Positions 1 to 7,665 of a stretch of 54,543 bases of DNA are shown in pieces. Each line of letters starts with the position of its first letter. The stretch's first letter is position 1. This stretch comes from CAYJPV01 sp964396055. GTDB taxonomy: Bacteria > Acidobacteriota > Vicinamibacteria > Vicinamibacterales > JAKQTR01. Both the position numbers and the translations under genes were made by a program. Below the pieces are notes generated by a model. The model had not been told where the DNA came from. It made no database searches and saw only the letters and a list, made by a program, of their open reading frames with translations. Location: positions 1 to 54,543 of the forward strand of contig CAYNDV010000014.1 of assembly GCA_964396055.1 (NCBI GenBank), in the 5' to 3' direction.

Positions 1-25
1 AGAAGCAAGAAGCAAGAAGCAAGAA
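1..25. repeat. Tandem heptamer repeat (AGAAGCA)n
   Basis: The window opens inside a perfect tandem array of the 7-bp unit AGAAGCA, about 3.6 copies visible. The left end is cut by the window border, so the true copy number is unknown. A second, unrelated heptamer array lies at 91-140, on the other side of a hairpin. Confidence 0.85.
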
Positions 26-42
26 TGAGCACGCTTCAACGA

Positions 43-87
43 GACGGGCGCGCGAGGGCAGGAACCCCCGCGCGCCCGTCGTCTTTT
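43..87 (+). terminator. Rho-independent terminator
   Basis: A perfect 12-bp stem (43-54 with 69-80, GACGGGCGCGCG against its complement) with a 14-nt loop is followed by GTCTTTT on the plus strand. It would end a plus-strand transcript entering from left of the window. On the minus strand no T-run follows, so it suits the plus direction better than the end of the gene at 137-1372. Confidence 0.65.
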
Positions 88-90
88 CCA

Positions 91-140
91 GCCTCTAGCC
101 TCTAGCCTCTAGCCTCTAGCCTCTAGCCTCTAGCCTCTAG
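91..140. repeat. Tandem heptamer repeat (GCCTCTA)7
   Basis: Seven perfect head-to-tail copies of GCCTCTA run from 91 to 139, plus one extra G. The last copy supplies the TAG stop codon (137-139 on the complement) of the minus-strand dehydrogenase gene, so the array begins exactly at the end of that reading frame. Perfect copies suggest recent slippage expansion. The unit is too short and has no spacers, so it is not a CRISPR array. Confidence 0.9.
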
Positions 141-1372
141 AACGCCTCGACCGTCTCCTCGATCCGGATGTCCCGCTTCGCCAGTTCGTTGATGAAGTAG
201 GTGTAACCTTCACCGCAGACGGCGTCCTCGGGGGCGACGATGCCCTTGGCCGCGACCATGCCCTTGCCGACCATGACGGCGCCGATCGCCGCCGAGTACC
301 CGGTGACGCGGCCCATCGCCGACACCTTGTTGACGGTGTCGGCTTCATCCCACAGGAAGTAGGAGATCTTCGTCCGCTTGCCGTCCTTCATGCCGACGAC
401 GGTGTTGTACATGACGCAGACGTCGGTCTCGCCGGGCTGGGCGCGGAGGCGGGGCTCGATGCGGGCGAGCAGCAGCTCCCGGGGCACCACCTTCACGCCG
501 TTGATCTCGACCGGGTCGAGGTCGAGCATGCCGCATTCCTTGAGCGTCTGGACGCCGTCCCAGTGTCCCGGCCAGCGCACGGTCTTCTCGGAGAACTCCC
601 GCAGGCCCGGCCGTGTGTAGATGAAGCTCGGCATGCCGGGGGTGATGGCGCACTCGAGGGCTTCGTGCCGGCCGAACTTGTCGAACAGGAAGGTCTCCCG
701 GCCCGTGGACGCGTCCACTTCGGTGATCCGGCCATCCTGCAGGACGTTCACCTTGATGACGTACTCGCGCAGCACGTGCGAGAAGGCCCAGGTGATCATG
801 TAGCGCAGCGGGTGGCGGGCGGCGGCCTCCTTGGCCGGAATGCCGCCGACGCGGGCGACGACCGACTCGGCCGTGTCGAGCTTGCGGATGCCCTCGCCGC
901 ACGTGATGTTGCTCATGCCCGGCGCGAAGCCGATGCCGTCCATGAACGTCACGTGGTTCTGCACGGCGGTCTCGTGAATCCAGTCGCCGTAGCCGTTCAG
1001 CGTCATGCCGGCCGGCAGCTGCAGGCCCTCGACCTCGTAGGTGTCGGGGCGGAGGTGGTATTCCTCGAGGATGTCCACGAAGTTGAAGCCGCAGCGCACC
1101 GCGGCGTCCACCACCATGTAGCTCGTACGGCGGTCCGGCAGGGTGTTGATGCCCACGTCGTACTGCTTCATCAGGGCCGTGAGTTCGTCCTTCTTGCTCA
1201 CGTCCACCTGGTGGGTGACGACCTTGGGGCTCTTGAGCCAGGCCCGGGCGTTCTCCAGGGCGCCGTGGCTGCGATCCGCCAGGCCGACCACCGTCACATC
1301 GTCCGACCGCACGAGGTCGAAGCCCACCGTCGAGCCCATCTTGCCGCCGCCGCCGAAGACCAGCACTTTCAT
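137..1372 (-). CDS. Saccharopine dehydrogenase-like NAD(P)-dependent oxidoreductase
   Basis: A 411-residue soluble enzyme. The N-terminus MKVLVFGGGGKMGSTVGFDL is a Rossmann dinucleotide-binding loop (GGGGKMG), followed by an acidic segment and the long C-terminal dimerisation/catalytic half of the saccharopine dehydrogenase family. That family includes lysine-pathway dehydrogenases and carboxynorspermidine synthases; which substrate is used here cannot be read from sequence. The reading frame stays open upstream to 1960, but I start at the ATG at 1372 because it is preceded by GGGGAG at good spacing, the Rossmann fold begins there, and the extension would run through REP-like DNA and antisense to yraN. 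The stop codon lies inside the heptamer array. It appears monocistronic. Confidence 0.85.
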   Translation of the reverse strand: MKVLVFGGGGKMGSTVGFDLVRSDDVTVVGLADRSHGALENARAWLKSPKVVTHQVDVSKKDELTALMKQYDVGINTLPDRRTSYMVVDAAVRCGFNFVDILEEYHLRPDTYEVEGLQLPAGMTLNGYGDWIHETAVQNHVTFMDGIGFAPGMSNITCGEGIRKLDTAESVVARVGGIPAKEAAARHPLRYMITWAFSHVLREYVIKVNVLQDGRITEVDASTGRETFLFDKFGRHEALECAITPGMPSFIYTRPGLREFSEKTVRWPGHWDGVQTLKECGMLDLDPVEINGVKVVPRELLLARIEPRLRAQPGETDVCVMYNTVVGMKDGKRTKISYFLWDEADTVNKVSAMGRVTGYSAAIGAVMVGKGMVAAKGIVAPEDAVCGEGYTYFINELAKRDIRIEETVEAF

Positions 1373-1684
1373 ACGATGACTCCCCGCGCCCCCGTCGGGC
1401 GCCACGAAGATGAATCGGGATGATGGCTGCCTGCCCGCCCGGCGCAGGGCCGGGCTCGCGCTCCAACTCGTCCGAGTGTGGACGGGGAAACCGGGGGGAC
1501 CTCGACCGGGGCAAGCCGCCCTCGGCGGGCGGTCCTGCAAGCAGGCGAACACACCATTATACCTTGCGGGGCAGGGCTTCAGCCCTGCCGCTCGCACGTC
1601 CGGCTGAAGCCGGACGCCACGACGGACCGACTCTTGCTGAAGCCGGACGCCACGACGGACCGACTCTTGCTGGAGCTGGAGTCG
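1373..1684. other. Divergent intergenic region with repeats
   Basis: This 312-bp stretch separates the divergent dehydrogenase and yraN genes. The left half (1373-1560) shows no convincing gene or promoter consensus. The right half carries two REP-like hairpins and a 33-bp tandem duplication, listed separately. Open frames crossing it on either strand are GC-driven artefacts. Confidence 0.6.
1570..1669. repeat. REP-like hairpins and 33-bp tandem duplication
   Basis: Hairpin 1 is 1570-1577 against 1582-1589 with a TTCA loop (GGCAGGGC / GCCCTGCC). Hairpin 2 is 1597-1604 against 1609-1616 with a TGAA loop (CGTCCGGC / GCCGGACG). The sequence 1604-1636 is then repeated exactly at 1637-1669 (33 bp), copying the right half of hairpin 2 plus flanking DNA. 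Short GC-rich hairpins of this kind are typical of REP/BIME-like extragenic elements. There is no REP transposase in the window. Confidence 0.75.
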
Positions 1685-2059
1685 ATGACCAGCGTGGAGA
1701 CGGTGAACTTCGGAAAGACGGCCGAAAACCGCGCGTGCGCGGAACTGGAGCGGCAGGGGTACGCAATTCTTGCGCGCCGCTACCGGACCAGACTGGGCGA
1801 AATCGACATCGTGGCGCGGGATGGGGCGACGGTCGTGTTCGTCGAGGTCAAGGCGCGGCGCAGCCGCGCGTGCGGGCACCCGGCCGAGGCGGTGACGCCG
1901 TGGAAACAACGGCGCATCGCGATGATGGCCACCGACTACCTGACCCGGCAGCGGCTGCACGAGGCCGCCTGCCGGTTTGACGTGGTGGCCATCTCCGGCG
2001 ACGGCGACGGATCCCAGGGCATCGAGGTCATCCGTTCGGCATTCTGGGCTGATGACTAG
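1685..2059 (+). CDS. yraN: YraN family (UPF0102) endonuclease-like protein
   Basis: A 124-residue protein, the usual YraN length. It has the restriction-endonuclease-like PD-(D/E)xK core: GEIDIVARD near residues 38-46 followed by VFVEVKAR near residues 53-60, giving the E-x-D...E-x-K arrangement. Family members are associated with DNA processing, but the exact biochemical role of YraN is not settled. The frame is open upstream to 1478; I start at ATG 1685 because GGAG motifs lie at 1672-1675 and 1678-1681, the conserved family N-terminus (NFGKTAENRACAELERQGY) begins there, and the upstream part is repeat DNA. It is followed by two tRNA genes. Confidence 0.85.
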   Translation: MTSVETVNFGKTAENRACAELERQGYAILARRYRTRLGEIDIVARDGATVVFVEVKARRSRACGHPAEAVTPWKQRRIAMMATDYLTRQRLHEAACRFDVVAISGDGDGSQGIEVIRSAFWADD

Positions 2060-2127
2060 GGCGTCCCGCCTGGGCTACCATAGGAGTCTCGGTGGCCCGC
2101 AGGCGTGCGCCGGGCGCCTCGTGATGC

Positions 2128-2157
2128 TTGAAGGCCGGCGTGCCGATGTGGTACCGT
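2128..2157 (+). promoter_or_regulatory. Candidate promoter of the tRNA-Gly/tRNA-Cys unit
   Basis: TTGAAG (2128-2133) and TACCGT (2152-2157) are separated by 18 bp, giving an expected start about 7 nt before the mature tRNA-Gly at 2171. The match to the sigma-70 consensus is moderate, and the call rests mainly on position. Confidence 0.4.
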
Positions 2158-2170
2158 AGTACTTCGTTGA

Positions 2171-2245
2171 GCGGGAATAACTCAGTGGTAGAGTGCGACC
2201 TTGCCAAGGTCGAAGTCGCGGGTTCGAATCCCGTTTCCCGCTCCA
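2171..2245 (+). tRNA. tRNA-Gly (GCC anticodon)
   Basis: The acceptor stem GCGGGAA (2171-2177) pairs with TTCCCGC (2235-2241). The D arm contains CTCAGTGGTAGAG, the anticodon loop is TTGCCAA (anticodon GCC, glycine), and the T arm is GCGGGTTCGAATCCCGT. The 3' CCA is encoded (2243-2245). It lies 35 bp before tRNA-Cys and is probably co-transcribed with it. Confidence 0.97.
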
Positions 2246-2280
2246 CCTTCCTCTCTGTTCCGATAGCGTTTTCCTGACAG

Positions 2281-2355
<75 letters not shown>

Positions 2356-2439
2356 CACTTCTCCCCGTCATCGCATTGTCCTGACCCCTGTCGCGCCAAG
2401 GCTGCCGCGCGTGCCTGCGGGACGTGTTGGGCCATTCGC

Positions 2440-2468
2440 TTGACGGTGACGCCGGGCACGCCGATATT
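2440..2468 (+). promoter_or_regulatory. Candidate sigma-70 promoter of the beta-barrel gene
   Basis: TTGACG (2440-2445) and GATATT (2463-2468) have a 17-bp spacer; the start would fall near 2475, just ahead of the GAGGAGG ribosome-binding site (2474-2480). This implies a very short leader. Confidence 0.45.
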
Positions 2469-2488
2469 GTCCTGAGGAGGTGCTGTCC

Positions 2489-3112
2489 ATGCGCGTCACC
2501 GTCATCGCCGTCGTCGCGTGTTGTGCGGGGCTGGTCGCCGGCGGCGCTCAGGCGCAGAGCGTGGGCGGCGGCCTCAAGGCGGGAGTGGCCTTCGGCGACG
2601 TCCCGAAGATCACGGAGGAACTCGAGGCCGAGACCGGCACGGGCACGTCGGTGCGAACAGGCTTCGCGGCAGGCGGGTTCCTGGCCATCCGGTTCTCGAA
2701 CGGGTTCTCGATTCAGCCCGAGGTGCTCTACACGCAGAAGGGCGTGTCGCTCGACTTCTCCGAGGGCGGCGTGCGCGGCGACTGGAAGCTCGCGGTGGAC
2801 TGCATCGACATTCCCGTGCTCGCACGTTACACCTTCGGCAAGGTCGTGCGCGGGTACGTCTTCGCCGGGCCGTCGTTCGACATCACGATGAGTGCGACGA
2901 TGAAGTCGAACATCCTGGGCGAGCAGGACGACGAAGACATCTCGGATGAGGTTGAGGACCTCGAGGTGGCGGCGGTCTTCGGGGGCGGCGTGGAATTCGG
3001 GCCCCTGCTCATCGAGGCCCGCTGGAGCGAAGGGCTCACCAGCCTGGCGAAGGACGCCGACGCGTCGGTCAAGTCACGGACCTTCCTGATCCTCGGCGGC
3101 ATCCGCTTCTGA
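2489..3112 (+). CDS. Outer-membrane beta-barrel protein (PorT/OmpW-like size)
   Basis: A 207-residue exported protein. Residues 1-24 (MRVTVIAVVACCAGLVAGGA plus QAQS) are a clear signal peptide. The remainder alternates glycine-rich and amphipathic strands (VGGGLKAGVAFGD, FAAGGFLAIRF, FSIQPEVLYTQKGV, VAAVFGGGVEFGPLLIEARW) and ends in an aromatic residue (GGIRF), the usual C-terminal signal for BAM-dependent insertion. This fits the outer-membrane beta-barrel domain group (PF13568-like); the ligand is unknown. The ATG at 2489 is preferred over the in-frame GTG at 2480, because the GTG overlaps the AGGAGG ribosome-binding site. A promoter lies at 2440-2468 and a hairpin at 3128-3160 closes the unit, so it looks monocistronic. 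Confidence 0.85.
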   Translation: MRVTVIAVVACCAGLVAGGAQAQSVGGGLKAGVAFGDVPKITEELEAETGTGTSVRTGFAAGGFLAIRFSNGFSIQPEVLYTQKGVSLDFSEGGVRGDWKLAVDCIDIPVLARYTFGKVVRGYVFAGPSFDITMSATMKSNILGEQDDEDISDEVEDLEVAAVFGGGVEFGPLLIEARWSEGLTSLAKDADASVKSRTFLILGGIRF

Positions 3113-3127
3113 CACCCGGCCGCGCGG

Positions 3128-3160
3128 CCGTGCGGGATGACCGGCGTCCATCCCGCACGG
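3128..3160 (+). terminator. Strong hairpin, likely terminator of the beta-barrel gene
   Basis: A perfect 12-bp stem (3128-3139 against 3149-3160, CCGTGCGGGATG and its complement) encloses a 9-nt loop. No T-run follows, so termination would be of the GC-rich, T-poor kind. A smaller GC palindrome (3118-3129) abuts it. Confidence 0.5.
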
Positions 3161-3292
3161 ACCTGTTCGTCACGCCTTCCACCTGCCCGTCACCACGCGG
3201 GGCGTATCCTTCCCGAGACTATCACTCACGTACGCTACCCGAGGGGTCGCTGCGGACGTTACACTGTCTTTGCATCCTTCGGGCGAGGGGCC

Positions 3293-3319
3293 ATGTCGAA
3301 CAAGCCGGATACGCCGTGA
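3293..3319 (+). other. Possible 8-codon leader ORF coupled to the methyltransferase
   Basis: ATG at 3293 opens MSNKPDTP and stops with TGA at 3317-3319, overlapping the GTG start (3316-3318) of the next gene. It follows GGGCGAGGGG. Either it is a translational-coupling leader, or a one-base frame change has separated the true N-terminus of the methyltransferase from its body. Confidence 0.35.
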
Positions 3320-4740
3320 CAGACGAATCAGCCGCTGTGCGCGATGGCGCGTCCTACCGTGATCCCTCGGGCACGGTCCTGCACGCGGACGGACGGGTCT
3401 TCCGCACCGTGGCCGCCCCGGCCTGGGAGGCCTTCGATGCCGCCCGCGCGTCGGGTCTTCTGGATCGCCTGACCTCGGAGGGCACGGTGGTCCGGTCGTG
3501 GGTCCCCGACCCGGCGGACGTCCCTCAGGCCTTGCGGCCGCTGCTGGCGCAGCCGGGCTGGCACCTCATCGAACACGAGCCGGTTCCGTTCATTTCGTAT
3601 CCCTACGAGTGGCCGTTCTCCCTGCTGAAACGGGCGGCGCTGCACCACCTCGATCTGCAGATCCGCCTGCTGGAGTCGGGCTTCACGCTGTCTGATGCGT
3701 CGGCCTACAACGTGCAGTTCCGCGGCACGCGGCCCGTCTTCATCGACCTCCTCTCGCTCGTCCGGTACGTTCCGGGCGCCTACTGGGCCGGGTACCGGCA
3801 GTTCTGCGAACAGTTCCTCAACCCGTTGCTGCTCGGGGCCGTCAACGGCGTGGCCCACCACGGGTGGTACCGCGGCGCGCTGGAGGGCATTGCGGTGGAG
3901 GATCTCGCGCGGGTCCTGCCGGTGCGTGCTCGATGGTCGTGGCGGACGCAGGTGCACGTCCTCATGCATGCCCGTCTCACCCAACGGGCCCGCCGCGATG
4001 CCAGTTCGGGGGCCGGGCCACAGCGCCCGCCAGGGAGGCCCCTGACGAAGGCCGCGCTCGTCTGGATGCTGAGCGGCCTGCGCACATGGATTGCCGGCCT
4101 GCGGCCGAAAGGAACCCGGGAGACGGTGTGGGCCGACTATGCCGACCACACGTCGTACACACCCGCCGAGGGTGACGCGAAGCGGGACTTCGTGCGCCGG
4201 TACGCCAGCGCTCATCCCGGTGCGACCGTGTTCGACCTGGGCTGCAACACAGGCGACTACGCGGAGGCGGCGCTGGGCGCCGGCGTGGCGCGGGTCATCG
4301 GCTTCGATCTGGACCTCGGGGCGCTCGAGGCCGCCGTGGCCCGAAGCACCGCGCGCGGGCTGGACTTCTTGCCGCTCTACGGCGATGCCGCCAACCCCAG
4401 TCCGACCCAGGGCTGGGCCCAGGGCGAGCGGCGGGGGCTCGGCGACCGCGCGAATGCCGGGGGCGTGCTGGCCCTGGCATTACTGCACCACCTGGCGATC
4501 GGGCGCAACGTCCCGTTGACCAACGCCGTCGACTGGGTGACGTCGCTCGCGCCGTCGGGCGTGCTGGAGTTCGTCCCGAAGCCGGATCCCATGGTGCAGC
4601 GCATGCTGGCCAACCGGGAGGACATCTTCCCGGACTACAGCGAGGAGTCCTGCCGCCGGGCCCTGCGCGCCAGACACCGTATTGTCCGGGCCGAGGTGGT
4701 GTCAGGCTCCGGGCGCGTGCTGTTCGAATACCGCCGCTGA
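3316..4740 (+). CDS. NoeA-like class I SAM-dependent methyltransferase
   Basis: About 474 residues. The N-terminal half has the motif DASAYNVQFRGTRPVFIDLL seen in NoeA-type proteins, followed by a tyrosine/tryptophan-rich helical stretch (ARWSWRTQVHVLMHARL). The C-terminal half is a Rossmann methyltransferase: motif I VFDLGCNTGDYAEAAL, then VIGFDLD (ribose-binding acidic residue), and VLALALLHHLAI as motif IV/V. NoeA was described from rhizobial nodulation loci; the true substrate is unknown. I reject the longer frame from 3130 because it begins inside the hairpin at 3128-3160. GTG 3316 has a poor ribosome-binding site, so ATG 3293 with a frameshift is the alternative. Next comes the small YLDPGTGSM protein, 55 bp away, and the convergent sulfatase-fold gene. 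Confidence 0.75.
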   Translation: MTDESAAVRDGASYRDPSGTVLHADGRVFRTVAAPAWEAFDAARASGLLDRLTSEGTVVRSWVPDPADVPQALRPLLAQPGWHLIEHEPVPFISYPYEWPFSLLKRAALHHLDLQIRLLESGFTLSDASAYNVQFRGTRPVFIDLLSLVRYVPGAYWAGYRQFCEQFLNPLLLGAVNGVAHHGWYRGALEGIAVEDLARVLPVRARWSWRTQVHVLMHARLTQRARRDASSGAGPQRPPGRPLTKAALVWMLSGLRTWIAGLRPKGTRETVWADYADHTSYTPAEGDAKRDFVRRYASAHPGATVFDLGCNTGDYAEAALGAGVARVIGFDLDLGALEAAVARSTARGLDFLPLYGDAANPSPTQGWAQGERRGLGDRANAGGVLALALLHHLAIGRNVPLTNAVDWVTSLAPSGVLEFVPKPDPMVQRMLANREDIFPDYSEESCRRALRARHRIVRAEVVSGSGRVLFEYRR

Positions 4741-4795
4741 CGCGGCGTCTGAACGGGCGGCCGGAGGCCGCGTTGGAGACCGGAGGGTCATCACG

Positions 4796-5029
4796 GTGAA
4801 GCCGTCAACGCTCGTGCTCGCATCAATCGGGATCGTCCTCGCGGTGCCCGGGACCGCATCCGCCTACCTCGATCCCGGGACCGGCAGCATGCTCCTGCAG
4901 GGGGCCATCGCCTTCGTGGCGGCGCTCGTGGCCGGCGTGGGCATGCGCTGGCAGGCCATCAAGAACTGGTTCCTCCGGCGCGGCGGGCGTCAGCAGGGCG
5001 GGACGGGTTCAGAGCGCGATCGCCGCTGA
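4796..5029 (+). CDS. Small membrane protein with YLDPGTGSM motif
   Basis: A 77-residue protein. Residues 1-23 form a signal-peptide-like helix ending ASA, followed directly by YLDPGTGSMLLQ. A second hydrophobic helix (GAIAFVAALVAGVGM) leads into WQAIKNWFLRRGGR, a positively charged tail that probably stays cytoplasmic. I know the DPGTGS motif as a recurrent feature of tiny proteins beside NoeA-like methyltransferases and membrane sulfatases or phosphoesterases, but no function is established. The GTG start at 4796 has GGAGGG at 4782-4787. The longer open frame (from 4682) overlaps the methyltransferase and is rejected. The gene converges on the sulfatase with a 13-bp gap. Confidence 0.8.
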   Translation: MKPSTLVLASIGIVLAVPGTASAYLDPGTGSMLLQGAIAFVAALVAGVGMRWQAIKNWFLRRGGRQQGGTGSERDRR

Positions 5030-5042
5030 AGCCGCGACGGCC

Positions 5043-7523
5043 TCAGCGCCACGAGACCTCCGCGAGCGCCACGCCGAGCCGCCGATTGTCCCCGGCACTC
5101 GGCTTCTGCGTATCGCTGTCCAGCCGGATGGTGGCCCAGCGACCGGATAGCGGGCATCCGTCGAGGGGGATGGTCTTCTCCCACGGTCCCGCCGACAACG
5201 TCTCGGTGACCAGCACGCAGTCGTTGAGCCGAACCCCCAGGTGTGCTTGATCGCGACCGGTGAACAGGATCCTGATGGTGAGGGCCTTGAACGGGCGCGT
5301 GGGATCGACGGGCACGCGGATGGCCGCCGCCCCGTCGGTCCAGTGGAATCGTGTGTCGCCGGCGCGCTCTTCGCGGTAGAACCCCTCGTAGATCGCCAGC
5401 CGCCTGGCCTGGCTGCCAAACAGGAGGTTCTCTCCGGCGGCCACCCGCAGATCCGTCGGGCGCCCGAACAGACGTCCGGGTTGGGCCGGATCGACCACGA
5501 ACGCCTGCACGTCGTTGCGGCCGTTGCGCAGGCGATCCGGCGGAATCATCGCCATCCACCGCCGCGTCGCGTGCCACGTCCGGGTGGTCGCGACAAGTTC
5601 TCCGTTGACGGCCAGGGCCACATGCGTCGTGTCCGGCGCCGACGATCCTCTGTCCGCAATCGACCCCTTCACCTGGACGGGCAGGGCCGCTGCCGCGACA
5701 TCGACGTGGTCGAACGCGAACGGCGCGTCGAGGCGGGCCTCGGCGCGTTCGGGCGGCCGAATCTCGAGTGAGTCCAGACGCCGGCCGCTCAGAACCGCCA
5801 GGCCGTCAGGCGTCGGCGACGGCCAGGCGGCCGTGCCGAACATCTGCTCCTTCCGGGCCACGATGCGGTCGCGCATCGCGGCGACCGCGGCCGGTGCGAA
5901 CGTGGCCACTTCCCGCGCGCCGCGGTAGGCGATCCGTTTCTCGGGCCGATCCGTTCCAGGAGAGAGGGGCGAACGGCCATCCACCGGCCACGGCAGGGTG
6001 ATCCCGAGTACATCGGCGATCAGCGGTGCGATGTCGATGGTTTCCACGTTGCGATCGTCGATGACGCCACGGCCCGGGCCCATGCCGGCGGGCAGCTTCA
6101 CGATGAACGGGACCGGGAGTATCTCCCCGGCGGTCCGCGGCGTGAAGTCGCGGACGCGGCTGCCCGGCAGGAACGAGAGACCGTGGTCGGCGACGACGAT
6201 CACGAGCGCCCGGTCGTAGAGTCCGGTCTGAACGAGACGATCGCGGAGGCGGCCAATCACCCGATCGGCCAGGCTGGCCTGCAGCAGGTGCCCCTGCTGG
6301 TACTGCGCCACGGGCCAGGAGTCTTCGACCCATCCCATCTTCACGATGGCCGGAGGCTCGGCATAGTCCGCCACCGCCTGACCGCTGGGCAGCCACCGCG
6401 GCGGGTGATGCGAGACGAGGGTGTGGAGGAAGTAGAACGGCGGCCTGGCGGCGTCCGCGCTGATGCCGTCGATGAACGTATAGGCTTCCGTTCTCGGGTC
6501 ATCCGCGTCCGCGTCCCTCCAGATGCGCTTGAAGCCGCTGACATCATCCTGGCCGAAACGGCCCCAGTCCTGCGTCAGGTCCGGGAGGCCGATCCGGCCG
6601 GCCGGCGGCAGGAAGAGGTGCGCGGCCAGCACGCGCACGTCAGCGAGCGCCGCAGCCTGCCGGCGCACGAACGGCTGCCGCGTGCGGCCGGACAGGGCAG
6701 CCGGACACAAGGCGGTGAGCGCCTCGCGCGCGTGCACCTCGTGGCTCTCGCCAAGCGCCGTGAAGAGCGAGTTCGGATGATCGCCGGGCGTGGGCACGGT
6801 GCCCGGCTTCGGGAAACGTCCGGTGATGATGGCGGGCAGCGCCCAGCGGGTGTAGTCGCTGACAGCGGTGGCGTTGCGGTACCAGATGCCGTCGGCGGCC
6901 AGCGACGCGAAGTTCGGGTACGGGGCCGCAGCGATGCGGCCGCTGCCATCCATCAGTGTCGTCAGGGGGAGCTCATCGAAGACGACCAGCACGACGGGCA
7001 CCTGGTGGCCTGCGTCCAGGACGGCCGCCGCAGGGGCGCCCGCCCGGAGCAGGGCCCGGCCCGCATCGCTCATCAGGAAGGTCCCGGGGACGATGAGCAC
7101 GGCCGCGCCCATCACCAGCACCATGGCACGGATGAACGGGATGTGCACCCAGAGCAGGCCTGCCGCGGCACCTGCCGCGGCGGCGAGGCCGGCCGTGGCA
7201 CTCCACGACTCGATGCCGGCGCGGTATCCGGCCTGGATCGCGAGGACCGCCGAGAGGAGGCCCACCAGCCCGGCGGTGAGCCGCGCGGCCGCGCGTGGGC
7301 CGATGGCGGCTCCCAGTCCGAGGAGTGCCGCCAGCACCACCGGGCCTGCGAGGACGAGCTGCGAGGCGAGAGCGGCGAGATCGATGGCGTCAAAGTCGTG
7401 GACGACGAAGAACTCGGGTGCCCGCCCAAGGACGTCCAGGAGGGGCTGCGCAACCGCGAGCGTCCAGAGACCGGCGACCGGGAGGACGCCGCCGATCCAG
7501 GCCTTGATCCGAGGGGCTGCCAT
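5043..7523 (-). CDS. Membrane-anchored sulfatase/alkaline-phosphatase-superfamily hydrolase
   Basis: 826 residues. Residues 10-150 contain four or five hydrophobic helices, followed by a sulfatase-fold domain: first metal aspartate in VVLVVFDELP (D183), presumed nucleophile threonine T225 in DYTRWALPAIITGRFP, histidines in FYFLHTLVSHHPP (about 367-373), and the metal pair DH in VIVVADHGLS (446-447). The active-site residue is Thr rather than the Cys/Ser of formylglycine sulfatases, pointing to a phospho- or phosphonate-transferase/hydrolase such as the LTA-synthase or phosphoethanolamine-transferase type. The last 250 residues form a beta-rich carbohydrate-binding-like region. No clear ribosome-binding site precedes ATG 7523. 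It converges with the small YLDPGTGSM gene. Confidence 0.8.
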   Translation of the reverse strand: MAAPRIKAWIGGVLPVAGLWTLAVAQPLLDVLGRAPEFFVVHDFDAIDLAALASQLVLAGPVVLAALLGLGAAIGPRAAARLTAGLVGLLSAVLAIQAGYRAGIESWSATAGLAAAAGAAAGLLWVHIPFIRAMVLVMGAAVLIVPGTFLMSDAGRALLRAGAPAAAVLDAGHQVPVVLVVFDELPLTTLMDGSGRIAAAPYPNFASLAADGIWYRNATAVSDYTRWALPAIITGRFPKPGTVPTPGDHPNSLFTALGESHEVHAREALTALCPAALSGRTRQPFVRRQAAALADVRVLAAHLFLPPAGRIGLPDLTQDWGRFGQDDVSGFKRIWRDADADDPRTEAYTFIDGISADAARPPFYFLHTLVSHHPPRWLPSGQAVADYAEPPAIVKMGWVEDSWPVAQYQQGHLLQASLADRVIGRLRDRLVQTGLYDRALVIVVADHGLSFLPGSRVRDFTPRTAGEILPVPFIVKLPAGMGPGRGVIDDRNVETIDIAPLIADVLGITLPWPVDGRSPLSPGTDRPEKRIAYRGAREVATFAPAAVAAMRDRIVARKEQMFGTAAWPSPTPDGLAVLSGRRLDSLEIRPPERAEARLDAPFAFDHVDVAAAALPVQVKGSIADRGSSAPDTTHVALAVNGELVATTRTWHATRRWMAMIPPDRLRNGRNDVQAFVVDPAQPGRLFGRPTDLRVAAGENLLFGSQARRLAIYEGFYREERAGDTRFHWTDGAAAIRVPVDPTRPFKALTIRILFTGRDQAHLGVRLNDCVLVTETLSAGPWEKTIPLDGCPLSGRWATIRLDSDTQKPSAGDNRRLGVALAEVSWR

Positions 7524-7665
7524 GCAGCCACGCTAGCACAGGACGGCACGTCAGGCAGGAGTTGAGAAGCCCGATCAGGAATGAGTATCCATCGGGGCAC
7601 AGGCAGCGGCGGCTGTTAACCGTTCGGTGGGTGCCGCGTATTGGCGGATGAGGAGCACCGTGCCG

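Noticed and set aside
91..140. CRISPR array
   Set aside because: The repeat is only 7 bp and has no spacers; it is a simple tandem repeat.
1373..1960. N-terminal extension of the saccharopine-dehydrogenase-like gene
   Set aside because: The extension contains REP-like DNA and lies antisense to yraN, while the Rossmann fold and a good ribosome-binding site start at 1372.
3130..3315. Earlier start of the NoeA-like methyltransferase
   Set aside because: It starts inside the hairpin of 3128-3160, and the extra residues have no family match; GTG 3316 or ATG 3293 are better.
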